Assembly (NCBI RefSeq): GCF_003589595.1 | Contig: NW_020656077.1 | Coordinates: forward strand, 10,009,106-10,073,105 | DNA length: 64,000 bases | Reading direction: 5' to 3' | From: Hyposmocoma kahamanoa | Lineage: Eukaryota > Arthropoda > Insecta > Lepidoptera > Cosmopterigidae | Shown here: piece after piece, positions 34,600-46,185 of the stretch | Layout of the letters: each line of letters opens with the position of its first letter | Numbering within the stretch: position 1 is the stretch's first letter | Notes under the pieces: model-generated | Database searches by the model: none | Seen by the model: the letters and a program-made list of their open reading frames with translations, nothing else | What the model was told of the DNA's origin: nothing | Translations under genes and position numbers: made by a program

Positions 34600-35514
34600 A
34601 ATAATATAATATTAGTCAAGATCACATTACGTTGCTCTGATCCCCAAGTAAGTGACTAAAGCACTTTTGCTATAGAAATCGGAAACCACTACGATACCAC
34701 AAACACTCAGACCCGAGACAATGTAGAAAAATTAGTTTTCTACATTGACCCGACCACTGACCGTTGTCGAACATAGCTTAATTGGGAGACAGGCGTGTTG
34801 GTATGAATGTACAAAAGGTCTGGTCCATCATAGAATCCATTTTATCATAAAATTCGATTAATTAAAGATTGTGGCAGCCCTGACAAATTCTGACCCCAAC
34901 TCACCTTCTAAGCGCCTTTAAGATCTGCAATGAAATGAAATTGAAACAACAAATGCAACGAACCGAAACAAGACTACGGTTCTTGAAGGATCTCGTTCGC
35001 AACAACCAACTTCAGACAACTCTCTTTGTAATGTGCTCGTTATTTTCCATTTCTAATTTATTTTCCTCGACCTAGTTAAATGACCCGCCTTTCCCTCTGT
35101 CCTAGACGATAAGGACCATTTTAGTTCTATAACGTAGAATACTATGTTATCGGGTTGTCTTAATCAGTTTGTGACAGTTATTATGACTACTTAATTTCAC
35201 CCCTTTTTGGGGTAGGCTTGCTACCAGTCTGTTTTGAGGCACATGCATAAACAATTGTCACATTAAAGTTAACATTTTTCCAAGTGAATCTTTCCCCCTT
35301 TCTACGGAGTGCCGATGATATACTCGTAGTATTGTATTCTAGTCATCGTATTCTGGCCTTTAACATACAGCGCACGGACACTTATTTACGCAGTGTATGC
35401 ACACACGCGCGCACTCACACACGCACACGCACGCATGCGTTCGACTTTTTATTTTGTTTCATAGCTATTACGTACTAGTTAAAGGGGAATCATTATACAA
35501 GTCATTTCATACTT
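34600..35514. other. Intergenic stretch
   Basis: A CACACGCGCGCACTCACACA microsatellite-like run lies at 35398-35440. No genes recognised. Confidence 0.4.
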
Positions 35515-35735
35515 AAAAAAATGTCTCAACCTTTTATGTACTTTTGTTTATATTTGAGCCGAAATAAGTACTCAATTCGACTGCATTTTTTATGCGATTA
35601 CTGTGAACCGATTTTTATTGTTCTTTATATGTTGGAAAGAGGGTACCTCAGGTTTGGGTAACAAACTAGGGAATGAATCCGGTATTGCGCACTATTCGGT
35701 AACCACGAACTTTAGACGTCGGTTTTTTTTATAAA
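35515..35735 (-). repeat. Repeat A, copy 4
   Basis: Reverse orientation. CAATTCGACTGCAT, GAAAGAGGGTACCTCAG and GACGTCGGTTTTTTT mark it. Internally deleted. Confidence 0.6.
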
Positions 35736-35764
35736 TAAGTTTTATAAAATAAATGATTTAAAAA

Positions 35765-35880
35765 TTTCTTCGACCCGATGGGACTTGTACCCACGACCAT
35801 GCTGCGCCGCAGGATTGCTCTTGCCAACTGAGTCACAGGTCAAGTTGACCAACTGTGCCACAGGTCAAGTTGACCTATGT
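35765..35880 (-). repeat. tRNA-like SINE head fragment
   Basis: The minus strand reads TGACTCAGTTGGCAAGAGCA (A-box-like) and GGGTACAAGTCCCATCGGG (B-box-like, with imperfect TTCGA). A tandem copy of the GTCAACTTGACCTGTG leader precedes it. The broken B box and lack of a paired acceptor stem argue for a tRNA-derived repeat, not a functional tRNA. Confidence 0.5.
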
Positions 35881-35884
35881 TAAT

Positions 35885-36575
35885 AATCATAACGAATCTA
35901 GTGGATTTATTGAGTATTGAGTATATTAGGCTAGAAAGTATGGGACCTATACAACTCAAATGTATGGAACAGGGCACCTATCATGACTTTAAGTGACATT
36001 GCTAGCTTAAAACAATTGTGTAAAAGTGTTACTTCTTTCGACCGCTAGAGACGTTGCACAATTTGCCATACTACTTAAATTATGAAATATTTTACAATTG
36101 TCACGGAAAGCTTTTTTCTTTTCGAGTTATCTAGCAAAAGTAGGTTTGTTTTTAAAAGCAGCATTGTCTCTTATAATTTTCATGTCACCGAGCAAACACT
36201 CTATATAATTGGACAAGTTTGTGCTGTGACACGGAGCGAAACTTGCTATTGAAATACTCAGCTAGTTATTCAAATATCGACTATCGCATCGCGTTCAACG
36301 CTTAATTAAACTACTCGAAGGATGAGGTTAACTTCAATCGAAGTTGTGTCAACAATCTCGAACTGTTGCACGGGACAGGTCAATTTATTGAAAGTGCATA
36401 GCTGTGATTCCGAGGTCTTCCACTATTATGAAGTACAGCTTGGTTAAACGTACTATCTATAGAACAAAAAGTTTAACACATGGTGGATACATTGACAAAC
36501 CTTATTATAGTTTTAAAGAATTTTTTGACGATTTCGCAAAATGATTTTACTTTTTAAATGATTTGTTTTTATAAA
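35885..36575. other. Intergenic stretch
   Basis: Nothing recognised. Confidence 0.3.
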
Positions 36576-36722
36576 AAGTCCCATGTGCCTGTAATTTCAC
36601 CAGCACCCTTACCCTTCAAAACCGGAACACAGTAATGCTGACATTACTGCTTGGCGGCAGAAATAGGTAAGGTGGCAGTACTTCCCTGGAAGAACTCATT
36701 CACAAGGACCTCTGCTGCTACT
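36576..36722 (-). repeat. Dispersed repeat B, partial
   Basis: Covers the half with CCATGTGCCTGTAATTTCAC through CTTGGCGGCAGAAATAGGTA to the CAAGGACCTCTGCTGCT end. Confidence 0.7.
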
Positions 36723-37420
36723 ATAACTAATATATTAAGCAATTTACAAGTAACAACTCTGCCCAACACTGTAACATCTAGAACTAGCTATGTACGTGAC
36801 ATGCAATAAATGTATATGAATAAATACACGGCGCGCTAGCGATTTTCAATTACACAATTTAAAGTGGTTTATATGGTTTCTATACAGAACTATAGCGCGA
36901 GCTATTTATTATTCTATACGCCGCTAGATTAAAGCTTAAATTATAATTTAAACGACTTCGTTTCGTCTCTTCTCGTTTTAAATACCTCTGTCTAACTTCG
37001 GGGTCGTATTTGTACAATTTCTACATTATATTGCATTGCGAATTCCATGTCTGTATTGTCTTTTTGTCCAGCGAATTTGAAACTGCATTGCGCATTTCCT
37101 AGTATTGCTCGATATTGTGATGGCACTTCTATTCACACATTCGCCGTATTCGTGTAACCGGTTAATGGGGATGTCTCTAATGTGTAATGACATGTGTGAT
37201 TGTGTGTACTGGTTTAGTAAGTGCTGAGCGTTAACTGTACTAATTGGGACAGGGTCACTGTTAATACCGATTGTATGTGATCCGTCGGAACTACCTATAT
37301 TGTACAAAGCTATATATATGATATGAGTGAGGTCGCAACTTTAGGGGTTACGTAAAATTTTACATTGTAGTGAGCTTCTGTACGAACCGTTGTACATTGT
37401 CCATGGGAACAGTAGTACAT

Positions 37421-37569
37421 ATACTCAAGTCAGGACTTGAGTATTGCAATGAGCACTGAAAATCATACTCAAGTCCTTGCCATTAGGGTCGTATGTCCAG
37501 TTCTAGAAATCATATTCAAGTCTGCTCAAATCCTGACTTGAGTATTGAGTAGAGTTCTAGAATACGACC
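37421..37569. mobile_element. Foldback element, copy 2
   Basis: Related to 14610-14772 (ATCATACTCAAGTCC, TTAGGGTCGTAT, GAGTTCTAGAATACGACC). The outer part of the left arm is lost. Confidence 0.65.
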
Positions 37570-38240
37570 CTTAGATTCTCATGTACTTCGTCCAAACACG
37601 TTCTTTACTCGTTAAATCATTGTAAATCTAGCACAATTTCAGTTGTTGTTTCGGAATTATTTCGACAAGAGAGACATGATGTGTCACTTTTGTTCCGCAA
37701 TGGAATTCAGTTCTTTTGGATGTTGGGAGAAATCAAAATGTATTTGTACATTAAATGAATGTGTAGTAGCATTATGCAACATTGCACACTAATGTACTAT
37801 GTGTACCACAGTAAGTGTTTTACAATAAAAGGTGTAAAATTTTTGGTGCCCTAAAGAGTCACACCGGACAACGACTGTTGGTGGCCCCTCAGATCATTAA
37901 CCAGCCGACACTACAGTAGTTCACTACCATCACAATATAGAACCGCAGCTTTTCGGGGTAGTTTCAAATAGTCGGCCTCAAAGTACTGGAATAATAATCC
38001 ACCACCTATAACGCACCGTGACATCCAAACCCTAGTCACACCCCGGACAGTCCATACAACAATATGGGTAATTAACCGCCACACGTTTTTCATGGATTGT
38101 GGCCTTTTTCGACGTCTCATGGCGGTGTTTTCCTTCCCACGGGCAGCGACAGGTGTTGCCACTGAACATTCAAAGTCCTACGTAATTTAAAAATGAAAGT
38201 CATAGGTACAGGTACGACCCTGGGAGTCAGTCTTTTTGCA
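37570..38240. other. Intergenic stretch
   Basis: No recognised gene. The minus-strand frame at 37911-38162 shows no domain. Confidence 0.3.
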
Positions 38241-38560
38241 TTAATTGTGATGACAGTGACTCTCCCTACCGACCCTTAGAGTATACGAGAAGGGCACTAA
38301 GACCTGCGCGAGCATGCCCGCGCAGGGACAATCTAAGTCAAGTCCTAACCCCAGATCAGCCCGCAACACGGACTTTGGGTGCGTGTACAGCACCCTCCCC
38401 ATTTTCCAGATAGGCACCGGAGCTGTTGGCACTCTTACTTCCCGTCGCGCTCTGCGCAACTTACGGTTGCCACCGCTGAGCCGACTCAAAGTCGAAGTCT
38501 CCTCGGTATCGGAGCTGTAAGGCACGCTTACATCCCGAACGGCGTCTCTTCAGTCCCCAA
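38241..38560 (-). other. GC-richer block with an unrecognised open frame
   Basis: 38241-38525 on the minus strand is open for 94 codons and starts MPYSSDTEETSTL. A basic RKLRRARR stretch follows. Base composition is clearly higher in GC than the flanks. It could be the start of a retroelement gag-like frame or a decayed exon. I do not recognise it, and overlapping plus-strand frames are equally open. Confidence 0.3.
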
Positions 38561-39475
38561 ATTCCTACACGGCTGGAGGTACCGGATGATGTCTAGCTCG
38601 TCTTTATTTGAGTAGCAATAATTTTTCGAACATGAAGGTTTCTTTACGACATCTTGCCAGTCTTAGCCAACGTACTTAGATATCTTCAGTCTTAGCTTTT
38701 GTCCCCGAGCTGTTCGATATTTCCGCGTTGTGAAGAAAAAAACTTCACATGCAAGTCATAGAACCAACGGGAATGTATGAACAAAATAACACGCGCTTTT
38801 TCAGAAGGCTGATTTCAAAAGAGAGTTGCAATGATAGGAATTTCGTGTCGAGGGGTTTCGGTTTAATTAAAAAATCCAACGTTTCAATTTTGGTACGGAA
38901 CTCTAATAATCCTTTGCAGGAAGCCTCTCGACTCTCAATTTTAATTTTCCAGTGCTCGTTAGATGCCGAGCGCGTAACGAGCTTACATTGTTGACATCAT
39001 TATTCACCAATACCGTGAGCATGCAGTTTACAACGAGCACATTTTTTGTATTATTTATTACATATACTTTCCATCCATCTATTCTGAAAAGGACGTTCGC
39101 TCAAAGCAACGAAAATTTTAATATCATTTTTGCGATTCGCAGGTATTTCGTTGGGTTAATCAAAATGGCTAACGCAAGCTGCAACGTATGCGAATGCAAA
39201 AGGCAAACTAAACCAGCGGCGCCGTCCCTCAATTCCTCACAGCACAAATTTAATTAACTCTCCTATGAAGTCCGGTACAGCGCTCGGATTAAAATCCACA
39301 CATTTCATTGGTGAACCGGCTATCATCGGATGTTTCATTATATTTTGCAGTAATGTTACAGCAAAATAGAATGAAATCCATTTGCGAATTAATCTGCGGC
39401 CGATGCGAAGTTCGTGTATATTTTTTTGTTTTATTCCAGTCTCGACAATTGCTTATTACTTTTCAATTTAAAAGG
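38561..39475. other. Intergenic stretch
   Basis: Open frames 38749-38994 and 38952-39257 have no recognisable domain. Nothing further seen. Confidence 0.3.
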
Positions 39476-39483
39476 GTTGAGAA

Positions 39484-39771
39484 CATTGACTTACAAATAA
39501 ATGGACGACGGTTCTAAAACAAAAACCACGACAAAAATGTCCCAAGTCAACCTATTTAAATGTAGTGACATGTAAATGAATATGAAAAAGCTAAAACGTT
39601 GAATTGAAATTGTAATGTCATCGCAGTACTGTCTAATTTTGCTTGCTTCGCTGTCAGTCGAACAAACAAAGACTAAAGCGTGAATGACGCTCTGTATACG
39701 ATTTTAACGCCCTATAAGTTCGGACACTTTTTAGCGCGGACCCGACGTCAAAAAAAAATTATAAGTCAATG
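39484..39771 (+). mobile_element. MITE-1 copy d
   Basis: A 288-bp copy. The TSD GTTGAGAA is exact at 39476-39483 and 39772-39779. The right terminal repeat is mutated by an A-run (GACGTCAAAAAAAAATT), which suggests slippage after insertion. Confidence 0.92.
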
Positions 39772-40127
39772 GTTGAGAAGCTAAAATGTATGAAGCGCAA
39801 ATGACATTTAGAAAAACATTTACGAGCTCGGTGACACTTCTTTCCCGGACACAACACTAACGTAGCCTAAGCTCACAGCGACGAGGGCGTAGGGGGCTGG
39901 TCGCCTGGGGCGGCGGGACGTTGTACAAATATTGATGTATCAAGATACGGTGGTCTTTTCACTAATTCAGCAAATATTTATTTTGCAGCTGACAGTCACA
40001 AATACAAATGGATCCCTCCCAACACCCTATTTAGAGATCGACTATAAATAAGCGATTTTTTTAAAGCAAATTAAACTTAAAAGTTTCTATTTAATAGAAG
40101 AGTTGTTGCCGGACAGAGAGCCTCATA

Positions 40128-40218
40128 GCTCCGTACTAGGGAAATCCTGTATCGCAGGTGCCATGGACACACATAGATAACCACAAATTACACTCAAACT
40201 CACGAGAGAAATGAAAAA
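40128..40218 (-). repeat. SINE-S fragment without tRNA head
   Basis: Matches the body of the SINE inside Transib-1 (AATCCTGTATCGCAGGTGCC, GATAACCACAAATTACACTC). The tRNA-like head and the trinucleotide tail are missing. Confidence 0.75.
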
Positions 40219-40689
40219 CAGGACTTATTAGCATAAATCTGGTTTGTGCATAGGTTTCTTGAGTAAAGGTTTATTTGTAATGTACTAATGAATTCTTACG
40301 AGGATATCAGTGAAATGTTAGTGCACATTTTTACAAAATCTATTGCTAACAAATGAAGAATAAACAAGATTAAGTGATATCAATTTGCGATATTTGCGAA
40401 GGCGCACGCGAACGTTTTCTATGCCATTTTGCACAAGCGTACAGCATGGTTAATGCATCATGCAAGAAGCAAGCTTCAACAGCTTTCTAAAAGTATTGCC
40501 CGACAAATGTTACTACGGAGTCATTGGGTAAAGCTGGGTGGAAGCTTTCCCAGATCCAGACCTGCTTATATATTATTATTATTGTGTTTTGGTTAAGTCC
40601 ATACAACCGCAAATGGTTTTGGTTGATGTCGCATAACAGTGAAAGTGTTAAATCAGTCACTGGAAAAAATATATAGTATAACATAACCT

Positions 40690-40905
40690 CCGGTTAAAAA
40701 GCCTATCTCAAAAGTCATTCATCCCCTAGTTTGGCACCCTTAGAGGTGGAATATTTCTTGAAAGTTAAATGGGACCACATCTGAGGTACCTTCTTTCCAA
40801 TCATCAAAATTGCTTCACAAATGGCGGAGTTATCGCGTAACATACGTACAAAAACCTACAGACGAATTGAGAACCTCCTCCTTTTTTTGAAGTCGGTTAA
40901 AAACT
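40690..40905 (+). repeat. Repeat A, copy 5
   Basis: Begins near TCCGGTTAAAAAGCC and ends TTTTTTTGAAGTCGGTTAAA. Internally deleted. Lies inside repeat D copy 3. Confidence 0.6.
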
Positions 40906-40960
40906 TATGATATACACTGATAGATGACTATAGAAAAAAAAAAACAATCTTACCTACGTA

Positions 40961-42228
40961 CGAGGGTCAAACTGAAAGTTCTTAGAAAATTAAAAACTGA
41001 TTACATTAGCCAGTTATTAGTTTTATTATATCTTTTCAAAATATTGTCCATTCACGTCAATACACCGCTGCATGCGATGGAAACACTGGGAAAAGCACTT
41101 TGCCCACTCGTCCTTAGGGGTCTCTTCAATGGCATCGCGATACGCAGCCACCGCTTCTTCAGCATTCATAAACCGCTTTCCTTTAAGTTTTTCTTTAATT
41201 TTTGAAAATAAATAAAAATCACAAGGCGCGAGGTCGGGGCTATACGGCGGGTGACCCAATAATTCAACGTTTGATGTCGCCAAATAGTCGATCGTTCGCT
41301 TGGCGGTGTGCGACGAGGAGTTGTCGTGGTGAAGGAGGATCCTACTGCGAGGTCGTTTCTGTCGAACTTTTTCCAAGACAAGTGGCAAACAATTGGTAGT
41401 GTACCATTCTGCAGAAACTGTTTTTTGATCCTCTAACACAATTGTTGCGAAATGACCTATCCTTCCAAAGAACGAGGCCACCATTTTTTTGTGCCGCACT
41501 TCGATCTCTCTTCACTTTAGTTGGCAACTCCTCGAAAGGAAACACCCACTGAGCAGATTGTCTTTTGGTTTCAGGATCATAACAGTAAATCCAGCTTTCG
41601 TCACCTGTTAGTATGTCGAACACAGCATTTGAGTCACCTCCGTTAAATCTTTCAATCATTTTACGGCACCAATCCACACGATGGAGTTTTTGAGCCTCAG
41701 TCAAATTATGAGGTATCCACCGGGCGCAAAGCTTCCTGACCGCTAAATGTTCGTGGAGGATTTTGTGCACTTGACTCATACCGATGCCTAAGCTTGTCCG
41801 AATCTGCTGATAGGTCACTCTTTTGTCAGTCTCTATCATACGCCGCACAACACATATGTTATCTTCAGTCGTCGCCGTAGAAGGCCGTCCCTCACGTAAA
41901 TCATCAGTGAGATTAGTGCGACCACGTTTAAACTCATTAAACCAGTTCATCGTGAAAGGCCAATCGTAGTCTATCATAACTTTCTTGTTGACTTAAATGA
42001 CATCGAAAGTCATAAAAAATCATTGCACGAAAATTTTCTCGTGTTAAATTCATGTTGACGTGACACAGACAATTTTCAATTTGCCGCCAAATCGTAAAAC
42101 AAATGACAAATGAATGAAATATATACTCAGTAATATTGGCAAAGAGTTCTATTTTCAAATTTAAGAATTATTTTTTTATTATATTGTTTATAAGTGGCCA
42201 GTTCTAAGAACTTTCAGTTTGACCCTCG
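40961..42228 (-). mobile_element. mariner element (mellifera-like)
   Basis: A 1268-bp element, the usual mariner length. It has terminal inverted repeats CGAGGGTCAAACTGAAAGTT at 40961 and the mirror image ending at 42228, about 26 bp. It is flanked by TA at 40959-40960 and 42229-42230. It holds one transposase on the minus strand, broken by frameshifts, so it is not autonomous. It is inserted in repeat D copy 3. Confidence 0.96.
41026..42053 (-). pseudogene. mariner transposase, two frame breaks
   Basis: A Tc1/mariner superfamily DD34D transposase for TA-targeted cut-and-paste. The start MNLTRENFRAMIFYDF at 42053 leads into the N-terminal HTH region. A small deletion near 41960-41990 shifts the frame inside the second helix region, before NWFNEFKRGRTNL. 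The next stretch has SLGIGMSQVHKILHEHL, RWIPHNLTEAQK (the WVPHxL-type signature) and the first catalytic Asp in TGDESWIYCYDP. A second frameshift near 41490 comes just before KKMVASFFGRIGHFATI. The last frame has HHDNSSSHTA (second Asp) and YSPDLAPCDFYLF (third Asp, about 34 residues later), and it ends at YFEKI. About 345 residues would be normal. The motif set resembles the mellifera subfamily, from memory. Confidence 0.93.
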
Positions 42229-42875
42229 TATACTTACATATACCAATGATTTTTTTAAATCAACAAGTAAGTAGAACACGTGTACGATTATACATTTTTA
42301 AATAGCTTTCCTTTCGTTTGTAAAAATAAATTATTTCTGAAATAAAGCCAGTGTTCCTGCCGTTCGACCCAAGTAAAATGAACCCTATTAGTGCAGGAAA
42401 ACTTTGTTTTCGCGCCGAGGCAGTATCGGCTGTTAATAACCAGTGGTTATAATTAAGGGAATTTAATTGAGCTAAAGTAAAGAATAGTGGATTTTCCCTT
42501 TTACAAATACCGGGACTTCTCGGAACTTAATATATTTGAATATGCGTATTATTTATTGAAATTTGAATACATTGGCGACAAATTATTATTTCGTGTTAAG
42601 TATTTGCTACAAATTATTGTCTCAAAAAATAATAATTTACTTGTGTTTCTTATATACGTTTTTACTTACGTACTTACTTACTATTACTTTATCTTTAGCC
42701 TTTTAAAAAATAAACATGAGCCAACCCACATTTTGGAACGTTTAGAAAATAAACCGTAGAAAAAGAACTTTTATACGCATTGTTGACGACAATGGGTATG
42801 TCCGTATTAAGAAAAGATCATACTTTGGTTAAATTAACTCATTATTATTATTAAAAGCAATTCGCTTTTCTTTCA

Positions 42876-43290
42876 CTTCAAAAAAGGAAGTGGTTCTCAA
42901 TTCGACTGTATGTTTTTTTTTTGTATGTATATTACATGATAACTCCGGTATTTGTGAACCGATTTTGATGATTCTTTTTTTTTTTGAAAGAGGGTACCAC
43001 CATGGTGGTACCATTTCTTTTTGAAGAAAATTTTCCACCTCTAAGGGTAGCTGTTCACGCATGAACATTCATTTTTATAAATAGCGCCTAAATTTTACTT
43101 AAGGAGCAATTATTTTAATGGTTGCTTTTGCTATTCTTCAATTCAAGGCGTTTTTCTCTCTCAATATATATATCTCTCTAAATATTATTATCTTCTGTGT
43201 CAAGTCCTGTATGGTGACGAACTAGGGGATATTTCAATAAAACTTGGCAAATAGATGTAATTCCACGTACTTTTGAGGTCGGGTTTTCTT
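42876..43290 (-). repeat. Repeat A, copy 6
   Basis: Near full length in reverse orientation, from ACTTCAAAAAAGGAAGTGG to GTACTTTTGAGGTCGGGTTT. It contains a small perfect palindrome ACCACCATGGTGGT at 42997-43010 that is not in other copies. Confidence 0.7.
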
Positions 43291-43416
43291 GTACTCTGTA
43301 CTGAGATTATTAGTAGGCTCTAATTGGCTTGAGTTCATCGGAATCAAATTCAGGATATTTTGTTTGTCGTCCCGGACGTTTGCTGTTAAATTTATGTTCT
43401 TTAGGGCTTTTTTATG

Positions 43417-44297
43417 ATACCGAACGACGGGATGAACAAGTCGTGCGCCTGGTAGAAATCGACTCGCATTGCCTTATGGACAGTTGCAGTGCCACTCAGA
43501 GCATTAAGCCTTAACCGGTATCGTTATTTTGGTCAACGTAACTGCAATCACGGGTCAATGTGGACCCTCCAATTAAAAGCCTACATAACTCCTAACAAAG
43601 TTACAATAAACATAATAAATGGTTTACGAGTGTATTAAAACAAGTTTTATTTAAAATATAAATATCTTTAAATTGTATTAATTTATGACATTTTTGGACT
43701 TGCATTGCATTGCAGCAAGATTTTTTTTATACCCTACTTTAGCACTCTATATGAAAATTAAAAAAAAGAACAAAGGAAAATCTAGTCATACTACGGGATT
43801 TTGCGTATCTTACAAAAATAGAAACTACGCGATCAATTAAAAACAATAAAACTAACGTAATTTAAAAATGATATTGTGACTTCTGACTTTGAAGATGTTA
43901 AGTGAGTGGGTGGGTGGACAACTTGAATCGACTTTTACCTAGATACCGCGGGCCAATTCAACCCGGCGACTGCACATACTTCAACTTCCAGTAAGTTTCA
44001 AGCTTCGAACGTCCAGCACCCGCTGCACCATGCGACGTTATGAGATTGATTAGTTTGTCAAAGGTAAAACTACGCGCGTTTTGAAATCAAACGTTTTTTT
44101 TATTGTTCTCATGTCCAAATTGACTCACGATTCCGGCTAAGGGTTAAATCGCAAAGCTCTGAGGGGCACTTCTACTGCACCCTTCACCTTAAGGCACATG
44201 TTGACGAGTCCCATGTCCCTGTAATTTCACCAGCACCCTTACTTTTCAAAATCGGAACGCTATGATGCTTACGTAACTGCTTGGCGGGAGGGTAATA
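43417..44297 (-). repeat. Dispersed repeat B split by a TTAA element
   Basis: The left part 43417-43507 (CGACGGGATGAACAAGTCGT, GTTGCAGTGCCACTCAGAGC) and the right part 44144-44297 (TTAAATCGCAAAGCTCTGAG, CACCAGCACCCTTAC) form one copy. The join reconstructs the CAGAGC-TTAAATCGC of intact copies. Confidence 0.75.
43508..44143. mobile_element. piggyBac-like non-autonomous element
   Basis: 636 bp between two TTAA sites (43504-43507 and 44144-44147). The inverted ends are GCCTTAACCGGTATCG and CCCTTAGCCGGAATCG, 13 of 16 matching. A TTAA target and C-rich CCYT-type ends are typical of the piggyBac superfamily. The interruption of repeat B at exactly this TTAA supports transposition. No transposase frame is present. 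Confidence 0.8.
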
Positions 44298-45714
44298 AAC
44301 GAAAGGGTACATTAATTACTGCATTCGTATTCTAACCCGATCTCGAAACAATTTTGAACTGTAGGTTAAGCATCCGTTGTAGTTGTAGATATTCAAGTAC
44401 ATATTGAAGTGTAGATATTGCTGATAAAATGAACCTTGTGACATTTCGGACCGTCCTTTCTCAGTTTCGGAACTGATACAAGGCGGACGTATATAGTTCG
44501 GAAACGCTCGTAAAGTCTGCTGAGTATCCAATTCCTCGAATACTTCAGTAGAAGTATTGTTTTTGGTATCGACGAGTTGGTAGCTTCCAGATGGTGACCT
44601 TATTTGATTTTTAGACACTACTTTGTATGGAGAGTTTTTTTTATTTAACAAAGTTTTTTTTTAATCTGTAATACCACGGACCAATAATTGGTAAATCATC
44701 CATGATATAGATTGTACCTCTGTAAAAGGTCAAAATTCCGTCTTATTTCTAAATGGCGCTGATCAGTAGCTCGGGGGCCTATCACAACCTCTTAAAACAA
44801 TATTACTTTAATCTTAAATTGACTTTTCGTACCATGACGCGCTTAAAGTAAGCTTATTATAATCTGATGGACCTTTGAGTAAAAGTGTTTTAACTTGACC
44901 CATTGAATTTATAACTCCAGATTTCATGGTTTGTAAGAGAGATTTCATCCTCATAATTGACCCTATCGATTGATTTAATAAAAGTACAGAGTGCATTTTT
45001 TTAAACATTTTAGTGGGTTCGATTCCCGCGTGTGGCTAGCAATTTTCGGAAACCTTTGAATGCAGTATTATTTCTTTTTTAATAATAAAGGAATGTTTCC
45101 TTTAAGTAAAAATTTCTGTCTCCAGTATTTAACGTACTTTCCTTCCAAGTGGTATTACAAATTTCCACCCTGTATATGCTCCTTGGCGACACTAACAGTT
45201 GACACTAGACTATAATTCCGAATTCAAAACGTGACAATCAAGACTCAGTTTTATTTATTTTTCTTCGTGAAACTGCGGAAAAATAATTGTAAACAACGTA
45301 ATTTGAATAGATTTCATTATTACATACTTTTCTTTTTTTGGCAGTTAAAATTCTCTGAATGTAAATAATATTAAGTACTTTAACATCATGCTACGATAGG
45401 ACGATTCGAAACATCATAAAAGAAAGAGATGGCAATAGAGAGATATTTTTGGTGAGGAATAGACAATATTGGGAAATCATTCGTTCTTTCAGTCACTTTA
45501 GCAATAATACATTACTTGGTTGATAGGTTTGTCATGGTACGAATATGAGCAATGTTATAATAATTACTGTAAGCTTAAATTGAAATAAGATTGTTTTTTG
45601 AAAGGTTATGGTAGGCCCCCTGAAGGTGGTTTATATAATGTAAATGGCCGTGGATATCTATTAATTCCTCTTTAATTTGAAATATAAATAATCAGTTTTT
45701 TTTCTGATATGCAA
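44298..45714. other. Intergenic stretch upstream of the Ras exon
   Basis: A 111-codon minus-strand frame at 44316-44651 is not recognised. A GGGTTCGATTCCCGC string at 45014-45028 looks like a lone tRNA B box. No other features. Confidence 0.35.
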
Positions 45715-45900
45715 ATATGCATGTCAATAGATGGCGTTGTGTGTTACAAACTAATTTATAAATTAACGCTCATTAATATGGATAGGTGGCGCTAATCATA
45801 AACAAAATAAAAGAATAGCCGGCACTATCCATAAAAAATTGTGAAAATAAGCTCCATCTAGTTGATTTATTTGTATTCGATACTCGCGGCGACATCTCGT
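45715..45900 (+). repeat. Repeat H, copy 2, ending about 100 bp before the Ras exon
   Basis: Inverted match of 23240-23480 (AACTAATTTATAAATTAACG, GGTGGCGCTAATCATAAAC, AACAAAATAAAAGAATAGCC). Confidence 0.7.
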
Positions 45901-45997
45901 GTACCAATATTGATCGGAGTTATTGGTCGATGGTAATACCGATAATGTCTTTCGAAAACAGATATGCAAAACATTTCAGTGTGATTTATTTTTACAG

Positions 45998-46085
45998 AGC
46001 TACTTCGTGACGGACTACGACCCTACGATAGAGGACAGTTATACCAAGCAATGTGTCATCGACGATATACCAGCTAAACTCGATA
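45998..46085 (+). CDS. Ras64B: R-Ras/Ras64B-type GTPase, switch I exon
   Basis: An 88-nt exon between a TTTACAG acceptor and a GTAAGT donor. It encodes [19 protein letters not shown] and [10 protein letters not shown], then the first base of the next codon. YDPTIEDSY is the Ras effector loop (G2) that contacts downstream kinases. The exon starts in phase 0 straight after where Ras proteins read FIQ and ends in phase 1. Exon 57421-57632 supplies the rest of the isoleucine codon, giving [11 protein letters not shown] across the join. The sequence is closest in memory to insect Ras64B (Ras2, R-Ras orthologue), a membrane-anchored small GTPase. The preceding P-loop exon (GGGGVGKS) was not found by reading 7433-45997. 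The longer frame 45923-46192 is just the exon plus read-through. Confidence 0.93.
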
Positions 46086-46185
46086 GTAAGTACAAGAACC
46101 ATATCGATTTCATCTTTATCGCCACCATCTTCATCATCATCGTCGCCAACGCATCGTCCACTCTTTACGTCAATAAACTAAATCC

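Larger units (their letters stand above)
40583..42460 (+). repeat. Dispersed repeat D, copy 3, carrying two insertions
   Basis: The left part at 40583-40685 (CATACAACCGCAAATGG, GCATAACAGTGAAAGTG, GGAAAAAATATATAGTA), the middle at 40906-40960 (TATACACTGATAGATG) and the right at 42229-42460 (TACGATTATACATTTTTAAA, TTCCTGCCGTTCGACCC) line up with copies 1 and 2. Repeat A copy 5 (40690-40905) and a mariner (40961-42228) interrupt it. Confidence 0.65.

Noticed and set aside
44316..44651. 111-codon minus-strand open frame
   Set aside because: No recognisable domain and no splice context; length is within chance expectation for 64 kb of AT-rich DNA.
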